Assembly: GCF_041346945.1 (NCBI RefSeq)
Contig: NZ_CP166850.1
Span: 5,812,501-5,876,500, forward strand
Source: Amycolatopsis sp. cg9
GTDB lineage: Bacteria; Actinomycetota; Actinomycetes; Mycobacteriales; Pseudonocardiaceae
Direction: 5' to 3'
DNA: 64,000 nt
Numbering within the stretch: position 1 is the stretch's first letter; each line of letters opens with the position of its first letter. Under the pieces are notes generated by a model. That model had not been told where the DNA came from and made no database searches. It worked only from the letters and a program-made list of their open reading frames with translations. This document shows positions 18,414 through 27,281 of this stretch, piece after piece. The translations under genes were made by a program, and so were the position numbers.

Positions 18414-18636
18414 GGTCGGCGAACGAGCCGATCACCGCGGCGCGCTGCTCGATGACCGCCAAAGCGTACGTGAGCACCAGGTGAGCGGTCCGGGCCTGCT
18501 GGGCCTCGGGCTCGTCCGCGCCGGTGCTGCCCAGGACGAGGTTCGCTTCGCGGCGTAGCCACCGGTTGCGCTCGCGGCGGAGGACGGCGACCTCGGGCTG
18601 CGGGGCGGCAGGTTCGGGAAAAGGTGCGTCAGGCAT
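18385..18636 (-). CDS. Conserved-looking 83-residue protein of unknown function
   Basis: ATG 18636 follows GAGGAG and encodes 83 residues. A Pro-rich start (MPDAPFPEPAAP) leads into a charged helix (VAVLRRERNRWLRREANLVL) and a second helix (ARTAHLVLTYALAVIEQRAAVIGSFADL). The shape suggests a small helical, perhaps coiled-coil, cytoplasmic protein. No family is recognised. The end overlaps the convergent phosphatase gene by 29 bp. Confidence 0.6.
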   Translation of the reverse strand: MPDAPFPEPAAPQPEVAVLRRERNRWLRREANLVLGSTGADEPEAQQARTAHLVLTYALAVIEQRAAVIGSFADLTRAHRDRN

Positions 18637-19003
18637 GGGTGGATCTCCTCGGAGAAGTGCTCGTCGGCCCGAGGATAACGAGGCTTTCCGCAATTCGCCG
18701 ACCGGTGCTGCGATGGAATTTCTCCGGTATCCGGTATTTCGGCGTCGAATGTGTTCGGAGATTTGCCGGAGTCGGAAATTGGCTTGCCGCCGGCCGGTTG
18801 TTCCTGCGGGGCAACTGAATCGGAGCGGGTGTGGCGCCGTGATTCTCGGCCCTGTTCTATTTCGGGAGCCGAGAATCTTCGTCGGGTTTCGGCCGGCGCG
18901 ACGCGGCTGGGTGATGGATCACATCGCCGACGCGACGAGCTTAGATGAGCTAGTATCTAGGTTAACTAGATTCTTTTGTGGTGATCTCAACGGGTAGTGA
19001 GGC
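18637..19003. other. AT-richer intergenic region with a MarR operator
   Basis: 367 bp that is clearly lower in GC than its surroundings, most strongly at 18690-18790 and 18935-18985. No gene with good codon use is visible. The right end carries the inverted repeats listed separately. The AT shift could mark old transferred DNA or simply a broad promoter region. Confidence 0.5.
18942..18971 (+). promoter_or_regulatory. MarR-type operator
   Basis: ATCTAG (18955-18960) and CTAGAT (18966-18971) form a perfect inverted repeat around GTTAA. A further TAGAT at 18942-18946 pairs with the ATCTA of the first arm. The repeats end about 33 bp before the MarR gene at 19004, a usual position for autorepression. 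Confidence 0.65.
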
Positions 19004-19510
19004 ATGGAACGTCTGGCTGAGCAGCTGAGAGCGGTCATCGTGGCCACCGACGACTACCGCCGTGCGATGGCGTCCGCGCTCGGCGTCGGCGTGCACGAGG
19101 CCGCCGTCATGGGCGAGTTGCTGCACGAGGGGCCGTTGCCGCCGTCGGCGCTGGTGAAACGCCTGGGCATCGCTTCGGCGAGCGTGACCGCGCTTCTCGA
19201 CCGGCTCGAGGTCGCCGGGTTCACCCGCCGGGAACGGCACCCGACCGACCGGCGCAGCGTGCTGGTCGTCTTGACGCCCGTCGGCCGCGCGGCCATCGAA
19301 GCCACTTTCGGCCTGTTCCGCGACGACGTCCACCAGTCGGTCAAGCGCTCGGAGCCGGGTCACATCCGGGAGTTCACCGATGTGCTCGCGAAGATCGCCC
19401 AAGCGCTGCGGGAAAGGGCCGCTCAGCCGGCTTCGATCGGAGACGCGCTCACCGAACGGGTCCGGTCGGCCGGTGCGCTCACCGACCGGACCGCCGGACC
19501 GGCCGGTTAG
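19004..19510 (+). CDS. MarR-family transcriptional regulator
   Basis: A 168-residue winged-helix protein: PLPPSALVKRLGIASASVTALLDRLEVAGFTRRERHPTDRRSVLVVLTPVG spans the HTH and the wing, with the DRR wing motif at about residue 85. Flanking helices form the dimer interface. The operator at 18942-18971 suggests it controls itself. No adjacent target is evident on the same strand, and the next gene is the divergently regulated stress protein on the other strand. Confidence 0.85.
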   Translation: MERLAEQLRAVIVATDDYRRAMASALGVGVHEAAVMGELLHEGPLPPSALVKRLGIASASVTALLDRLEVAGFTRRERHPTDRRSVLVVLTPVGRAAIEATFGLFRDDVHQSVKRSEPGHIREFTDVLAKIAQALRERAAQPASIGDALTERVRSAGALTDRTAGPAG

Positions 19511-19594
19511 CCGGGACCAGGACACGGCGGGTTCCCGCTGTGCGCGGTCCCCGGCTTCGCCGGCCGGAAACCGCCGCCCGGGCCGGTGGACCGC

Positions 19595-20470
19595 TCAGGA
19601 CGTGGTGCGCACGAGGTACACCGGGCAGGCCGCGTTGTGCAGCAGTGCCTGGCCGGTGGAACCCAGCAGCAACCCCGGGAAGCCGCCGCGGCCGCGGTCG
19701 CCCACGACGACCAGCTGGGCGGTGGCGCTGCGCTCGATCAGCTCGTGCCGGGGGTGGCTGCGGACCACGACCCGCTCGATGCGGACTTCGCCGGCGTCGT
19801 GGTCGCCGGTCAGGCCGGTGAGCAGCCGCTGGCCGGCGTCGGTGAGGGTCCGCGGGTCCAGGTGCCGTTCGGTTTCCGGGCGCGGCGGGTCGTCCGCCGA
19901 CGCGTGCACCACGACCAGGTGGGCGTGCCGGGCCCGGGCTTCGGCGACCGCGGTGGCGAGGATCCGGCTGCTCGGTTCGCTGCCGTCGATCCCGGCGACG
20001 ACCGGCCGGTCCGCCGCGCCGGGCTCGTCCCAGGTCTCACCGCGGACGACCACCACGTCGGAGCCGGCGTGCGCGCCGACCGCCGAGGCGACGGAGCCGG
20101 AGAGCAGGCCGGTGAGCCGCCCGCGGCCGCCCGAACCGACCACGACGAGCGAGGCCTTCCGCGACGCCTCGATCAGCGCCTGCGCGGCCCGGTCGGGGTC
20201 CAGCCGGGTGGTCACGTCGGTGGCGCCCTGGGCTTCGGCGATCTCCCGCGCGGCGCGCAGGTAGCGGTGCCCGTGCGCGCGCAGGACGTCCTTCATCTCC
20301 TCCGGCGGCGGGACGACGCCGCCGGCGAGCAGCGCCGAAAAGTCGAGGGCGTGCACGATCTCCAGCGGGACGTCGTGCAGGCGGGCGGCGCGGCCGGCCC
20401 AGCGGACGGCGTCGAGCGCCTCGCCCGATCCGTCGACTCCGGTCACGATCGGCTGCTGCGTCGTGGTCAT
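19595..20470 (-). CDS. Universal stress protein, tandem UspA domains
   Basis: A 291-residue protein of two UspA domains. Each begins with the V-x-G-V/I-DGS motif ([25 protein letters not shown]) and ends with an ATP-binding loop ([34 protein letters not shown]). Two-domain Usp proteins of this sort are a hallmark of the DosR regulon. ATG 20470 follows AGGAG. On the minus strand a TACGGT hexamer (20502-20507) lies exactly 24 bp from the nearest DevR-type box at 20532, giving a complete promoter. Confidence 0.9.
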   Translation of the reverse strand: MTTTQQPIVTGVDGSGEALDAVRWAGRAARLHDVPLEIVHALDFSALLAGGVVPPPEEMKDVLRAHGHRYLRAAREIAEAQGATDVTTRLDPDRAAQALIEASRKASLVVVGSGGRGRLTGLLSGSVASAVGAHAGSDVVVVRGETWDEPGAADRPVVAGIDGSEPSSRILATAVAEARARHAHLVVVHASADDPPRPETERHLDPRTLTDAGQRLLTGLTGDHDAGEVRIERVVVRSHPRHELIERSATAQLVVVGDRGRGGFPGLLLGSTGQALLHNAACPVYLVRTTS

Positions 20471-20526
20471 GACGGCTCCTGAATCCGGGTGTCGGGATCC
20501 GACCGTAGGGCGCACCGGGGTTTCCC

Positions 20527-20572
20527 GGCTGCGGCCGGAAGTCCCCCGGCGGTGGGACTTCCGGCCGCAGCC
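20527..20572. promoter_or_regulatory. Perfect 19-bp inverted repeat made of two DevR-type boxes
   Basis: Arms 20527-20545 and 20554-20572 are perfect reverse complements around an 8-base spacer. Inside them lie CGGCC-GGAA-GTCCC (20532-20545) and its mirror GGGAC-TTCC-GGCCG (20554-20567), with starts 22 bp apart. TACGGT (20502-20507, minus) and CATCCT (20592-20597, plus) each sit 24 bp away, so one symmetrical element can drive both the Usp gene and the SulP gene. A stem-loop terminator is a less likely reading because both flanking genes point away. Confidence 0.8.
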
Positions 20573-20604
20573 CGGCGGAGCGCCCGGCCCGCATCCTCGG
20601 TCGC

Positions 20605-22347
20605 ATGAACTCCGCCACCGCAATGCCCGGTCTCGCGCGCCTGCGCCACTACCGGCGCGCCTGGCTGCGCGGAGACGTCGTCGCGGGCGTCACGGTCGCC
20701 GCCTACCTCGTGCCCCAGGTGATGGCCTACGCGGAGGTGGCCGGGCTGCCGCCGGTCGCCGGGCTGTGGGCCGCGTTCGGCCCGCTGGCGGTGTACGCGC
20801 TGCTCGGTTCGTCGCGGCAGCTTTCGGTCGGGCCGGAGTCGACGACGGCGCTCATGACGGCGGCGGTCCTGATGCCGCTGGCCGCGGGCGACCCCGGGCA
20901 CTACGCGGCGCTGGCGGCGGTGCTCGCGATCATGGTCGGCTGCCTGTGCCTGGTCGCCGGGCTGGCCCGGCTCGGCGTGCTCGCCGACCTGCTGTCGAAG
21001 CCGGTGCTGACCGGGTACCTGGCCGGCGTGGCCGTGCTGATGGTCGCCGGGCAGCTCGGCAAGATCACCGGCGTGCCCGTCCACGGCGACGGGTTCGCCG
21101 CGGAGATCGGCTCGCTGCTGGCCGGGCTCGGGCAGGTGCGCTGGCCGGTCGTCGGGCTGGCGGCCGGCGTGCTGGCCCTGCTCTTCCTGCTGGAGCGGTG
21201 CACGCCGTGGCTGCCCGGGCCGCTCGTCGCGATGGCCGTGGCGACCGCGGCCGCCACGGCGTTCACGGGCGTCGACGTCGTGGGGGCGTTGCCGGCCGGG
21301 GTGCCACCCGCGGTCTCCGGGGTGTCCGCGGCCGACGTCGGGCAGCTGGTGCTGCCCGCGGTGGGCATCGCGATCGTCGGGTTCTCCGACAACGTGCTGA
21401 CGGCGCGGGCGTTCGCGGCCCGCCGGGGCGAGGAGATCGACGCGGACCAGGAGCTGCGGGCGCTCGCCGCGGCGAACGTGACCGCGGGGCTGCTGCACGG
21501 CTTCCCGGTCAGCAGCAGCGGCAGCCGGACGGCGCTCGGCGCGGCGGTGGGCGGCCGGACCCAGCTGCATTCGCTGGTCGCGCTGGTCGCGGTGGTGCTC
21601 GCCGCGCTGTTCGCGCGGCCCCTGCTGGCGGCGTTCCCCAAAGCGGCTCTCGGTGCGCTGGTGGTCTTCGCCGCGTGGCACCTCGTCGACGTGGGCGAGC
21701 TGCGGCGGTTCGCCCGGTTCCGGCGCAGCGAGCTGGTGCTCGCCCTGCTGACCACCGCCGGGGTGCTCGGGCTGGGCGTCCTCTACGGCGTGCTGGCCGC
21801 CGTCGGACTGTCCATCCTGGACCTGCTGCGCCGGATCGCCCGCCCGCACGACGGGATCCTCGGCACCGTCCCGGGGCTGGCCGGCATGCACGACGTCGAC
21901 GACTACCCGGCGGCGACGACCGAACCAGGGCTGGTCGTGTACCGCTACGACGCTCCGCTGTGCTTCGCGAACGCCGAGGACTTCCGCCGCCGCGCCCTCG
22001 CGGCGACGGCCGGGGAGACCCGGTGGTTCGTGCTCAACGCGGAGGCGAACGTCGAACTGGACGTGACCGCGGCGGACGCGCTCGACCGGCTACGGGCGGA
22101 ACTCGGCAGGCGAGGGGTGGTGTTCGCGATGGCGCGGGTGAAGCAGGACCTGCGGGACGACCTGGTCGCCGCGGGACTGGTGGCGAAGGTGGGGGAGGAG
22201 CGGATCTTCCCGACGCTGCCGACGGCGGTGGCCGCCTACCGCGCGGGCACCGCGGCCCGCGAGGACCGGGCCCGGCCGGTCGCGCCGCCGCCGCGGCCGG
22301 GGCATCCTGGCTCCGGGGACCCGCGACCGGAGGAGGCTCGTCCGTGA
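20605..22347 (+). CDS. SulP-family anion transporter with STAS domain
   Basis: A 580-residue SLC26/SulP transporter. The N-terminal signature [33 protein letters not shown] leads into about twelve membrane helices, including [11 protein letters not shown] and [15 protein letters not shown]-terminal STAS domain (about 430-550, with [16 protein letters not shown]) follows and then a Pro/Arg-rich tail. Family members carry sulfate, bicarbonate or organic anions. The start at 20605 has no clear ribosome-binding site and lies seven bases past a possible -10 box, so translation may be leaderless. Its stop overlaps the alcohol dehydrogenase start. Confidence 0.88.
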   Translation: MNSATAMPGLARLRHYRRAWLRGDVVAGVTVAAYLVPQVMAYAEVAGLPPVAGLWAAFGPLAVYALLGSSRQLSVGPESTTALMTAAVLMPLAAGDPGHYAALAAVLAIMVGCLCLVAGLARLGVLADLLSKPVLTGYLAGVAVLMVAGQLGKITGVPVHGDGFAAEIGSLLAGLGQVRWPVVGLAAGVLALLFLLERCTPWLPGPLVAMAVATAAATAFTGVDVVGALPAGVPPAVSGVSAADVGQLVLPAVGIAIVGFSDNVLTARAFAARRGEEIDADQELRALAAANVTAGLLHGFPVSSSGSRTALGAAVGGRTQLHSLVALVAVVLAALFARPLLAAFPKAALGALVVFAAWHLVDVGELRRFARFRRSELVLALLTTAGVLGLGVLYGVLAAVGLSILDLLRRIARPHDGILGTVPGLAGMHDVDDYPAATTEPGLVVYRYDAPLCFANAEDFRRRALAATAGETRWFVLNAEANVELDVTAADALDRLRAELGRRGVVFAMARVKQDLRDDLVAAGLVAKVGEERIFPTLPTAVAAYRAGTAAREDRARPVAPPPRPGHPGSGDPRPEEARP

Positions 22348-23363
22348 ACCTGCCGACGACGATGACCGCCTGGCGGGTCACCCGGCCCGGGCCGATGGCT
22401 TCGGGGCCGCTGGAGCGGTCGCGGGTGCCGGTGCCGCGGCCCGCGTCCGGGGAGCTGCTGGTGCGGGTCCTCGTGTGCGGGGTGTGCCGGACGGACCTGC
22501 ACGTCTCGGAAGGCGATCTGCCGGTGCACCGGCCGGGGGTGACGCCGGGCCACGAGGTCGTCGGCGAGGTCGCCGGGCTCGGGGCGGCGGTGACCGGGTT
22601 CGCCGTGGGTGACCGGGTGGGGATCGCGTGGCTGCGGGAAACCTGCGGCACCTGCCGGTTTTGCGCGCGGGGACGGGAAAACCTCTGCCCGGGCTCGCGC
22701 TACACGGGCTGGGACGCCGACGGCGGGTACGCGGAGTTCGCGGTCGTGCCGGCGGCCTACGCCCTGCCGCTGCCGGGTGGCTACGCCGACGACGAGCTGG
22801 CGCCGCTGCTGTGCGCCGGGCTCATCGGGTACCACGCGCTGGCCCGCGCCGAGGTCCCGGACCGGGGCCGGCTGGGCATCTACGGCTTCGGCGGCAGCGC
22901 GCACCTGACCGCCCAGGTGGCGATCGCCCGCGGCGTCACGGTCCACGTCATGACGCGGGGCGCCGAAGCGCGAGAACTCGCCCTGGCGCTGGGAGCGGCG
23001 TCAGCCGGCGACGCCGCCGACCCGCCGCCGGAGCCCCTGGACTCGGCGATCCTGTTCGCCCCGGCCGGTGAGCTGGTCCCGCCGGCGCTGGCCGCCCTCG
23101 ACCGCGGCGGCACCCTGGCGATCGCGGGTATCCACCTGTCCGGCGTGCCGCCGCTGGACTACCAGCAGCACCTGTTCCAGGAGCGTCAGGTGCGCAGTGT
23201 CACGGCGAACACGCGGGCCGGCGCCCGCGAGTTCCTCCGCTTCGCCGGGGCGCACCACCTGAGCGTGAGCACGGTGCCTTACGCACTGGCCGAAGCGGAT
23301 CGGGCGCTGACGGACCTCGCCGCGGGCCGGGTCACCGGCGCGGCGGTGCTGCGGGCCGGCTGA
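22344..23363 (+). CDS. Zinc-dependent alcohol dehydrogenase, AdhA-like
   Basis: A 339-residue medium-chain dehydrogenase. Catalytic zinc ligands lie in [10 protein letters not shown] and PGHEVVGEV. The four structural-zinc cysteines lie in [17 protein letters not shown]. The cofactor fold contains [16 protein letters not shown], an altered Rossmann glycine motif. It resembles mycobacterial AdhA, which turns aldehydes and alcohols over with NAD(P)H. GTG 22344 follows GGAGGAGG and forms a GTGA overlap with the transporter stop; ATG 22362 is a shorter option. It shares the hypoxia-type promoter of the SulP gene. Confidence 0.85.
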   Translation: MNLPTTMTAWRVTRPGPMASGPLERSRVPVPRPASGELLVRVLVCGVCRTDLHVSEGDLPVHRPGVTPGHEVVGEVAGLGAAVTGFAVGDRVGIAWLRETCGTCRFCARGRENLCPGSRYTGWDADGGYAEFAVVPAAYALPLPGGYADDELAPLLCAGLIGYHALARAEVPDRGRLGIYGFGGSAHLTAQVAIARGVTVHVMTRGAEARELALALGAASAGDAADPPPEPLDSAILFAPAGELVPPALAALDRGGTLAIAGIHLSGVPPLDYQQHLFQERQVRSVTANTRAGAREFLRFAGAHHLSVSTVPYALAEADRALTDLAAGRVTGAAVLRAG

Positions 23364-23476
23364 CCCGGGCACCAGCCGGACGGTCACGGCCGCCCCGGCC
23401 CGGTGGCATGGCGTTTCGCTGGCATCGCGGGAACCTCCTCCGGGCCAGGATCCCGCCGGCGCGGGCTCGTCAGGAG

Positions 23477-23512
23477 CGGCCGAAGGTCACCTGGCGCGGG
23501 GACGAACGACCG
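23477..23512 (+). promoter_or_regulatory. Paired DevR-type boxes and -10 for the stress-protein/CBS operon
   Basis: CGGCC-GAAG-GTCAC (23477-23490) and GGGAC-GAAC-GACCG (23499-23512) start 22 bp apart. TACCGT (23537-23542), followed by CGGG, lies 24 bp after the second box. The transcript would begin near 23549 and reach ATG 23579 through a short leader with a GGAGGG site. Confidence 0.8.
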
Positions 23513-23578
23513 CAGCGGCCGCCTTCGGGCGCGACCTACCGTCGGGTTCACGAACTGGAACCCCCGGAGGGACAAGTC

Positions 23579-24460
23579 ATGAGCGCTACCGGAAACGCCC
23601 CGATCGTGGTGGCCGTCGACGGTTCCGAGACCGCCGCCGCGGCCGCGCTGTGGGCAGCCGGGGAAGCGGCCCGCCGGCACGCTTCGCTGCTCGTCTTCAC
23701 CGCGTACGGCTACGAGGACGCGGCGTTCGGCGGCAAGGTCTACCCGCCGTCGGACTGGCTGGCGGTCAAGGAAGCCGAAGCCGACCAGCTGCTGCGGCGG
23801 ACGCGGGCGTCCCTCGAAGCCGCCGTCCCCGGGCTGGCGATCGAGACCGGGGCCAGTGACCGCGGTCCGGTTCCGGCGCTGCTGGAGGTGTCGGAGCGGG
23901 CCCGGATCCTCGTCACCGGTGAGCCCGTCGGCCCGATCGCGGGCCTGTTCAGCGGTTCACCCGACGTCGACCTGGCCGCGAAGGCGCACTGCCCGGTGGT
24001 CGTCGTGCGCGGGGACGAGAGCGTGGACGGCCCGGTGGTCGTCGGCGCCGACGGCAGCCCGCTCAGCGAAGCCGCGATCGCGTGGGCCTTCGAAGAGGCC
24101 TCGCTCCGCAACGCCCCGCTCGTCGCGCTCTACACCTGGCACGACGGCGACACCGCCGGCCTGTTCAGCGACGGCAACGTCGCGTTCCAAGGGGAATCCC
24201 TGCAGGACTCCGGCCGTCGGCTGCTCGCGCAGCGGCTCGCCGGCTGGTCGGAAAAGTACCCGGAAGTCTCCGTCGAACGCCGGGTCGAGCACGACAAGCC
24301 GCGGTCCCGCCTGCTTTCGGCGAGCCGCGGTGCCCAGCTGGTCGTCGTCGGCAGCCGCGGCCGCGGCGGCTTCACCGGGCTCGTCCTCGGCTCGACGAGC
24401 CAGGCGCTGCTGCACCACGCGGCCTGCCCGGTGATGGTCGTCCGCACCGACAAAGCCTGA
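23579..24460 (+). CDS. Universal stress protein, tandem UspA domains
   Basis: A 293-residue two-domain Usp. The second domain has an intact ATP loop (GSRGRGGFTGLVLGST). The first is degenerate (GEPVGPIAGLFSGS) and may not bind ATP. It heads a run of five genes on the plus strand (two Usp, three CBS) with gaps of 12-42 bp or an overlap. ATG 23579 follows GGAGGG. The paired boxes upstream imply induction with the DevR regulon. Confidence 0.9.
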   Translation: MSATGNAPIVVAVDGSETAAAAALWAAGEAARRHASLLVFTAYGYEDAAFGGKVYPPSDWLAVKEAEADQLLRRTRASLEAAVPGLAIETGASDRGPVPALLEVSERARILVTGEPVGPIAGLFSGSPDVDLAAKAHCPVVVVRGDESVDGPVVVGADGSPLSEAAIAWAFEEASLRNAPLVALYTWHDGDTAGLFSDGNVAFQGESLQDSGRRLLAQRLAGWSEKYPEVSVERRVEHDKPRSRLLSASRGAQLVVVGSRGRGGFTGLVLGSTSQALLHHAACPVMVVRTDKA

Positions 24461-24472
24461 AGGAGTACCACC

Positions 24473-25108
24473 ATGACCACCACCACGACGGTGTCCGCGG
24501 TGATGACCGCCGACCCGATCACCGTCACCACGCGGACGTCGTTCAAGGACATCGCCGAGCTGCTCACCGGCAACGGGATCAGCGCCGTCGGCGTCGTCGA
24601 CAAGACCGGCGCGCTCGTCGGCGTCGTCTCGGAAGCCGATCTCCTGCCGCACTTGTGGGAGGCCCCGAAGCCGCGCCGGCGCCGGCGCCTGGCCCGCAAG
24701 GCGACGGCGTGCACGGCCGAGGACCTGATGACCAGCCCCGTCGTCGTGATCGACGCGGAGGAGTCCCTATCGGTGGCGGCGGCGACGTTCGCGCGCACGG
24801 GCGTGCGGCGGCTCTTCGTGCTGCGCAACGGGAAACCGGCGGGCGTGCTGTCCCGCCGCGACCTCGTCCGGGTCTTCACGCGCGGCGACGCGGACCTCGA
24901 GCGGGAAGTCCGCGACCGCGTCCTGCGCGAGCGGCTGAACCTCGGGCCGGACCGCGTGCGGGTGGCGGTGCGGGCGGGGATCGTGACGGTCGTCGGCCGC
25001 GTGGAGCGGCGCAGCGACATCGACCCGGTGACGCGGCTGATCGAGGAGCTGTCCGGGGTGGTCGAGGTGCGCAACCGCCTGGACTACGTGTGGAACGACG
25101 TGGCTTGA
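24473..25108 (+). CDS. CBS-pair protein with C-terminal BON domain
   Basis: A 211-residue cytoplasmic protein with two CBS motifs (VMTADPITVTTRTSFKDIAELL and DLMTSPVVVIDAEESLSVAAA) separated by a basic PRRRRRLARK linker. A BON domain ends it (RVRVAVRAGIVTVVGRVERRSDI to RLIEELSGVVEVRNRL). CBS pairs sense adenylates, and BON domains contact membranes or other proteins. It starts 12 bp after the Usp stop with an AAGGAG site. Partner unknown. Confidence 0.85.
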   Translation: MTTTTTVSAVMTADPITVTTRTSFKDIAELLTGNGISAVGVVDKTGALVGVVSEADLLPHLWEAPKPRRRRRLARKATACTAEDLMTSPVVVIDAEESLSVAAATFARTGVRRLFVLRNGKPAGVLSRRDLVRVFTRGDADLEREVRDRVLRERLNLGPDRVRVAVRAGIVTVVGRVERRSDIDPVTRLIEELSGVVEVRNRLDYVWNDVA

Positions 25109-25149
25109 GCCGCTTCGCGTGCGGGCCGCCCGCACCGGAAGGAACCGAA

Positions 25150-25734
25150 GTGAAGGCACGAGACATCATGACGAGGCCCGTGGTCCGGGTCGGCCCGGCG
25201 ACACCGGTCCGCGAAGCGATCGTGCTGCTGACCGAGCACTGCGTCGCCGCCTTGCCGGTGGTGGGTGACGACGACGCGGTGCTCGGCGTGTTCACCGAGG
25301 CCGACGCGCTCCGCAGCGGTGTCGCGGGGAACGGGCCGGACCCCGACGCGCTGGTGGCGGCGACGATGACGGCACCCGCCGAGACGGTCGGGCTCGACAC
25401 CGACGTCACCGAGATCGCCCGGCGCATGCTGGGCGACCGGTTGCGCAGCATCCCGGTGGTCGACGACGGCGTGCTCGTCGGCATCGTCAGCCGGCGCGAC
25501 ATGCTGAGCCCGCTGGTGCGCCAGGACGACTCGGTCGCCTCGCACCTCAACGCGCTGCTCACGGACTACACGGGACACCGCGGCCGGTGGGCGGTCTCCG
25601 TCACCGGCGGGATGGTGACGATCCGGGGCGCGTTCACCGACGAGGCCGAGCGCCGGGTCGTCGCGGCGCTGGCGAGGACGGTCTACGGCGTCGTCGGCGT
25701 CGAGCTGGGGGAGAAAGCCCCGCTGCGGACGTGA
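25150..25734 (+). CDS. CBS-pair protein with BON-like end
   Basis: A 194-residue protein with CBS motifs KARDIMTRPVVRVGPATPV and AATMTAPAETVGLDTDVTEI. The terminal segment WAVSVTGGMVTIRGAFTDEAERRVVAALARTV resembles a BON module. GTG 25150 is placed by GGAAGGAACC just upstream. It is the second of three consecutive CBS genes that differ in linker length, so they are paralogues rather than recent duplicates. Confidence 0.82.
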   Translation: MKARDIMTRPVVRVGPATPVREAIVLLTEHCVAALPVVGDDDAVLGVFTEADALRSGVAGNGPDPDALVAATMTAPAETVGLDTDVTEIARRMLGDRLRSIPVVDDGVLVGIVSRRDMLSPLVRQDDSVASHLNALLTDYTGHRGRWAVSVTGGMVTIRGAFTDEAERRVVAALARTVYGVVGVELGEKAPLRT

Positions 25735-25750
25735 AGAAAGGAAGACCCCG

Positions 25751-26359
25751 ATGCGCGCACGCGACCTGATGACCTCGCCGGTGCTCACCGTGCACCCGTG
25801 GACGTCCGCCAAGGAAGCGGCCGGACTGCTGTCGACGCACGGCTTCACCGCCCTTCCCGTCGTGGACGACGACGACCGGCTGGTCGGCATCGTCACCGAG
25901 GCCGACCTGATCCGCGGCCGCGTCCCGGCCGATCCCCGCTCCGCGCGCGAAATCCGGGGAACCGCCGCCGGCCGGACGGCCGGTGACCTGATGACCACCC
26001 CCGTCACCGCCATGAGCACCGGGACCGACGTCGCCGACCTGTGCCAGGCATTGGTGGACGCCCGGATCCGGGCGATGCCGATCGTCGACGGCGCGGCCGT
26101 CGTCGGCATCGTCACCCGCGGCGACGTCGTGCGCGTGCTCGCCCGTGACGACGCCGAGATCGCCCGGGACGTCAAGCACCGCTTGGAGATCTACGGGGGC
26201 GGCGGCCGCTGGGCGGTCGAAGTCCGCGAAGGCCGCGTGCACATCACCGACCGGTTCGACGACGACTCCGACCGGCACGTCGCCCGGCTGCTGGCGCTCG
26301 CCGTGCCGGGGGTCGTCGCCGCCGACACCGCCTACGCGGGTGAGGAGCCGGCCCGATGA
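25751..26359 (+). CDS. CBS-pair protein with BON domain
   Basis: A 202-residue protein: CBS motifs RARDLMTSPVLTVHPWTSAKE and AGDLMTTPVTAMSTGTDVADL, followed by a BON domain (RWAVEVREGRVHITDRFDDDSDRHV). ATG 25751 follows AAAGGAAG. Its stop overlaps ATG 26356 of the next stress-protein gene (ATGA), so the two are made together. It is the third CBS gene of the hypoxia-type operon and probably an energy-charge sensor. Confidence 0.85.
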   Translation: MRARDLMTSPVLTVHPWTSAKEAAGLLSTHGFTALPVVDDDDRLVGIVTEADLIRGRVPADPRSAREIRGTAAGRTAGDLMTTPVTAMSTGTDVADLCQALVDARIRAMPIVDGAAVVGIVTRGDVVRVLARDDAEIARDVKHRLEIYGGGGRWAVEVREGRVHITDRFDDDSDRHVARLLALAVPGVVAADTAYAGEEPAR

Positions 26360-27249
26360 CCGCCATCGACCCGCGGATCACCGCGGGCGTGGACGGCTCG
26401 GCCGGGGCGAGGGCCGCCGTCGCCTGGGCCGCCAGGATCGCGTCCCTGCGGCACCTGGAGCTGAAGATCGCGCACGGCCTGCGGGTGGCCGGCCGCTACT
26501 ACGGCGGCGGCCTGTCCGGCGCCGGTGCCGAGACGCTGTTCGACGCGATCCGCGCCGACGGCGAACGCGCCGTCGCCGATGCCCGGGCGCTCGCCGCGGC
26601 CGTGGACCGGGACCTGACCATCACGAGCCAGGTGCACAACGACCCGCCGGTGCCGGCGCTGATCGACGAGTCCCGGCACGCCCGGCTGCTCGTCGTCGCC
26701 CACACCGGGGCCGGCGGGTTCACCGGGATGCTGGTCGGCGGGACCGCGGCTTCGGTGGCCGCGCACGCGCACTGCCCGGTCGCGGTCGTGCGGGGCAGGC
26801 ACGGGGCCACGGCCGTCCCGGAAGCGGGCCCGGTCGCGGTCGGCATCGACGGCAGCCCGAACAGCGAACCGGCCATCGCCGTCGCGTTCGAGGAAGCCTC
26901 GCTGCGGGGTGTCCCGCTGGTCGCGGTGCACGCCTGGACCGACACCACCGCGGAGGACCCCCGCGGCCCGACCCGGCCGGAGGCCGGCGAAGCGGCCGAA
27001 GACCGGCTGCTGACCCAGCGGCTCGCGGGCCGGCCGGAGAAGTACCCGGACGTCGGGATCCGCCGGGTGCTCGTGCGCGACCGGCCGCGGCACGCGCTGC
27101 TCGACGTCTCCGCGGAAGCCCAGCTGGTCGTCGTCGGCAGCCGCGGCCGCGGCGGCTTCACCGGGATGGTGCTGGGGTCGACCAGCCAGGCCCTGGTCCA
27201 GCACGCCCGGTGCCCGGTGCTCGTCGTCCGCCCGCAGCGGAAGGGGTGA
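26356..27249 (+). CDS. Universal stress protein, tandem UspA domains
   Basis: A 297-residue Usp with two domains. The first loop reads HTGAGGFTGMLVGGTAAS and the second GSRGRGGFTGMVLGST. The second half is close in sequence to the Usp at 23579, which points to duplication within the operon. It is the last gene of the unit. A weak hairpin of CGCCCG and CGGGCG follows in the 32-bp gap before the convergent SDR gene. Confidence 0.9.
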   Translation: MTAIDPRITAGVDGSAGARAAVAWAARIASLRHLELKIAHGLRVAGRYYGGGLSGAGAETLFDAIRADGERAVADARALAAAVDRDLTITSQVHNDPPVPALIDESRHARLLVVAHTGAGGFTGMLVGGTAASVAAHAHCPVAVVRGRHGATAVPEAGPVAVGIDGSPNSEPAIAVAFEEASLRGVPLVAVHAWTDTTAEDPRGPTRPEAGEAAEDRLLTQRLAGRPEKYPDVGIRRVLVRDRPRHALLDVSAEAQLVVVGSRGRGGFTGMVLGSTSQALVQHARCPVLVVRPQRKG

Positions 27250-27281
27250 CCGCCCGCCGGACCCGCGCCGGGCGACGCCCC

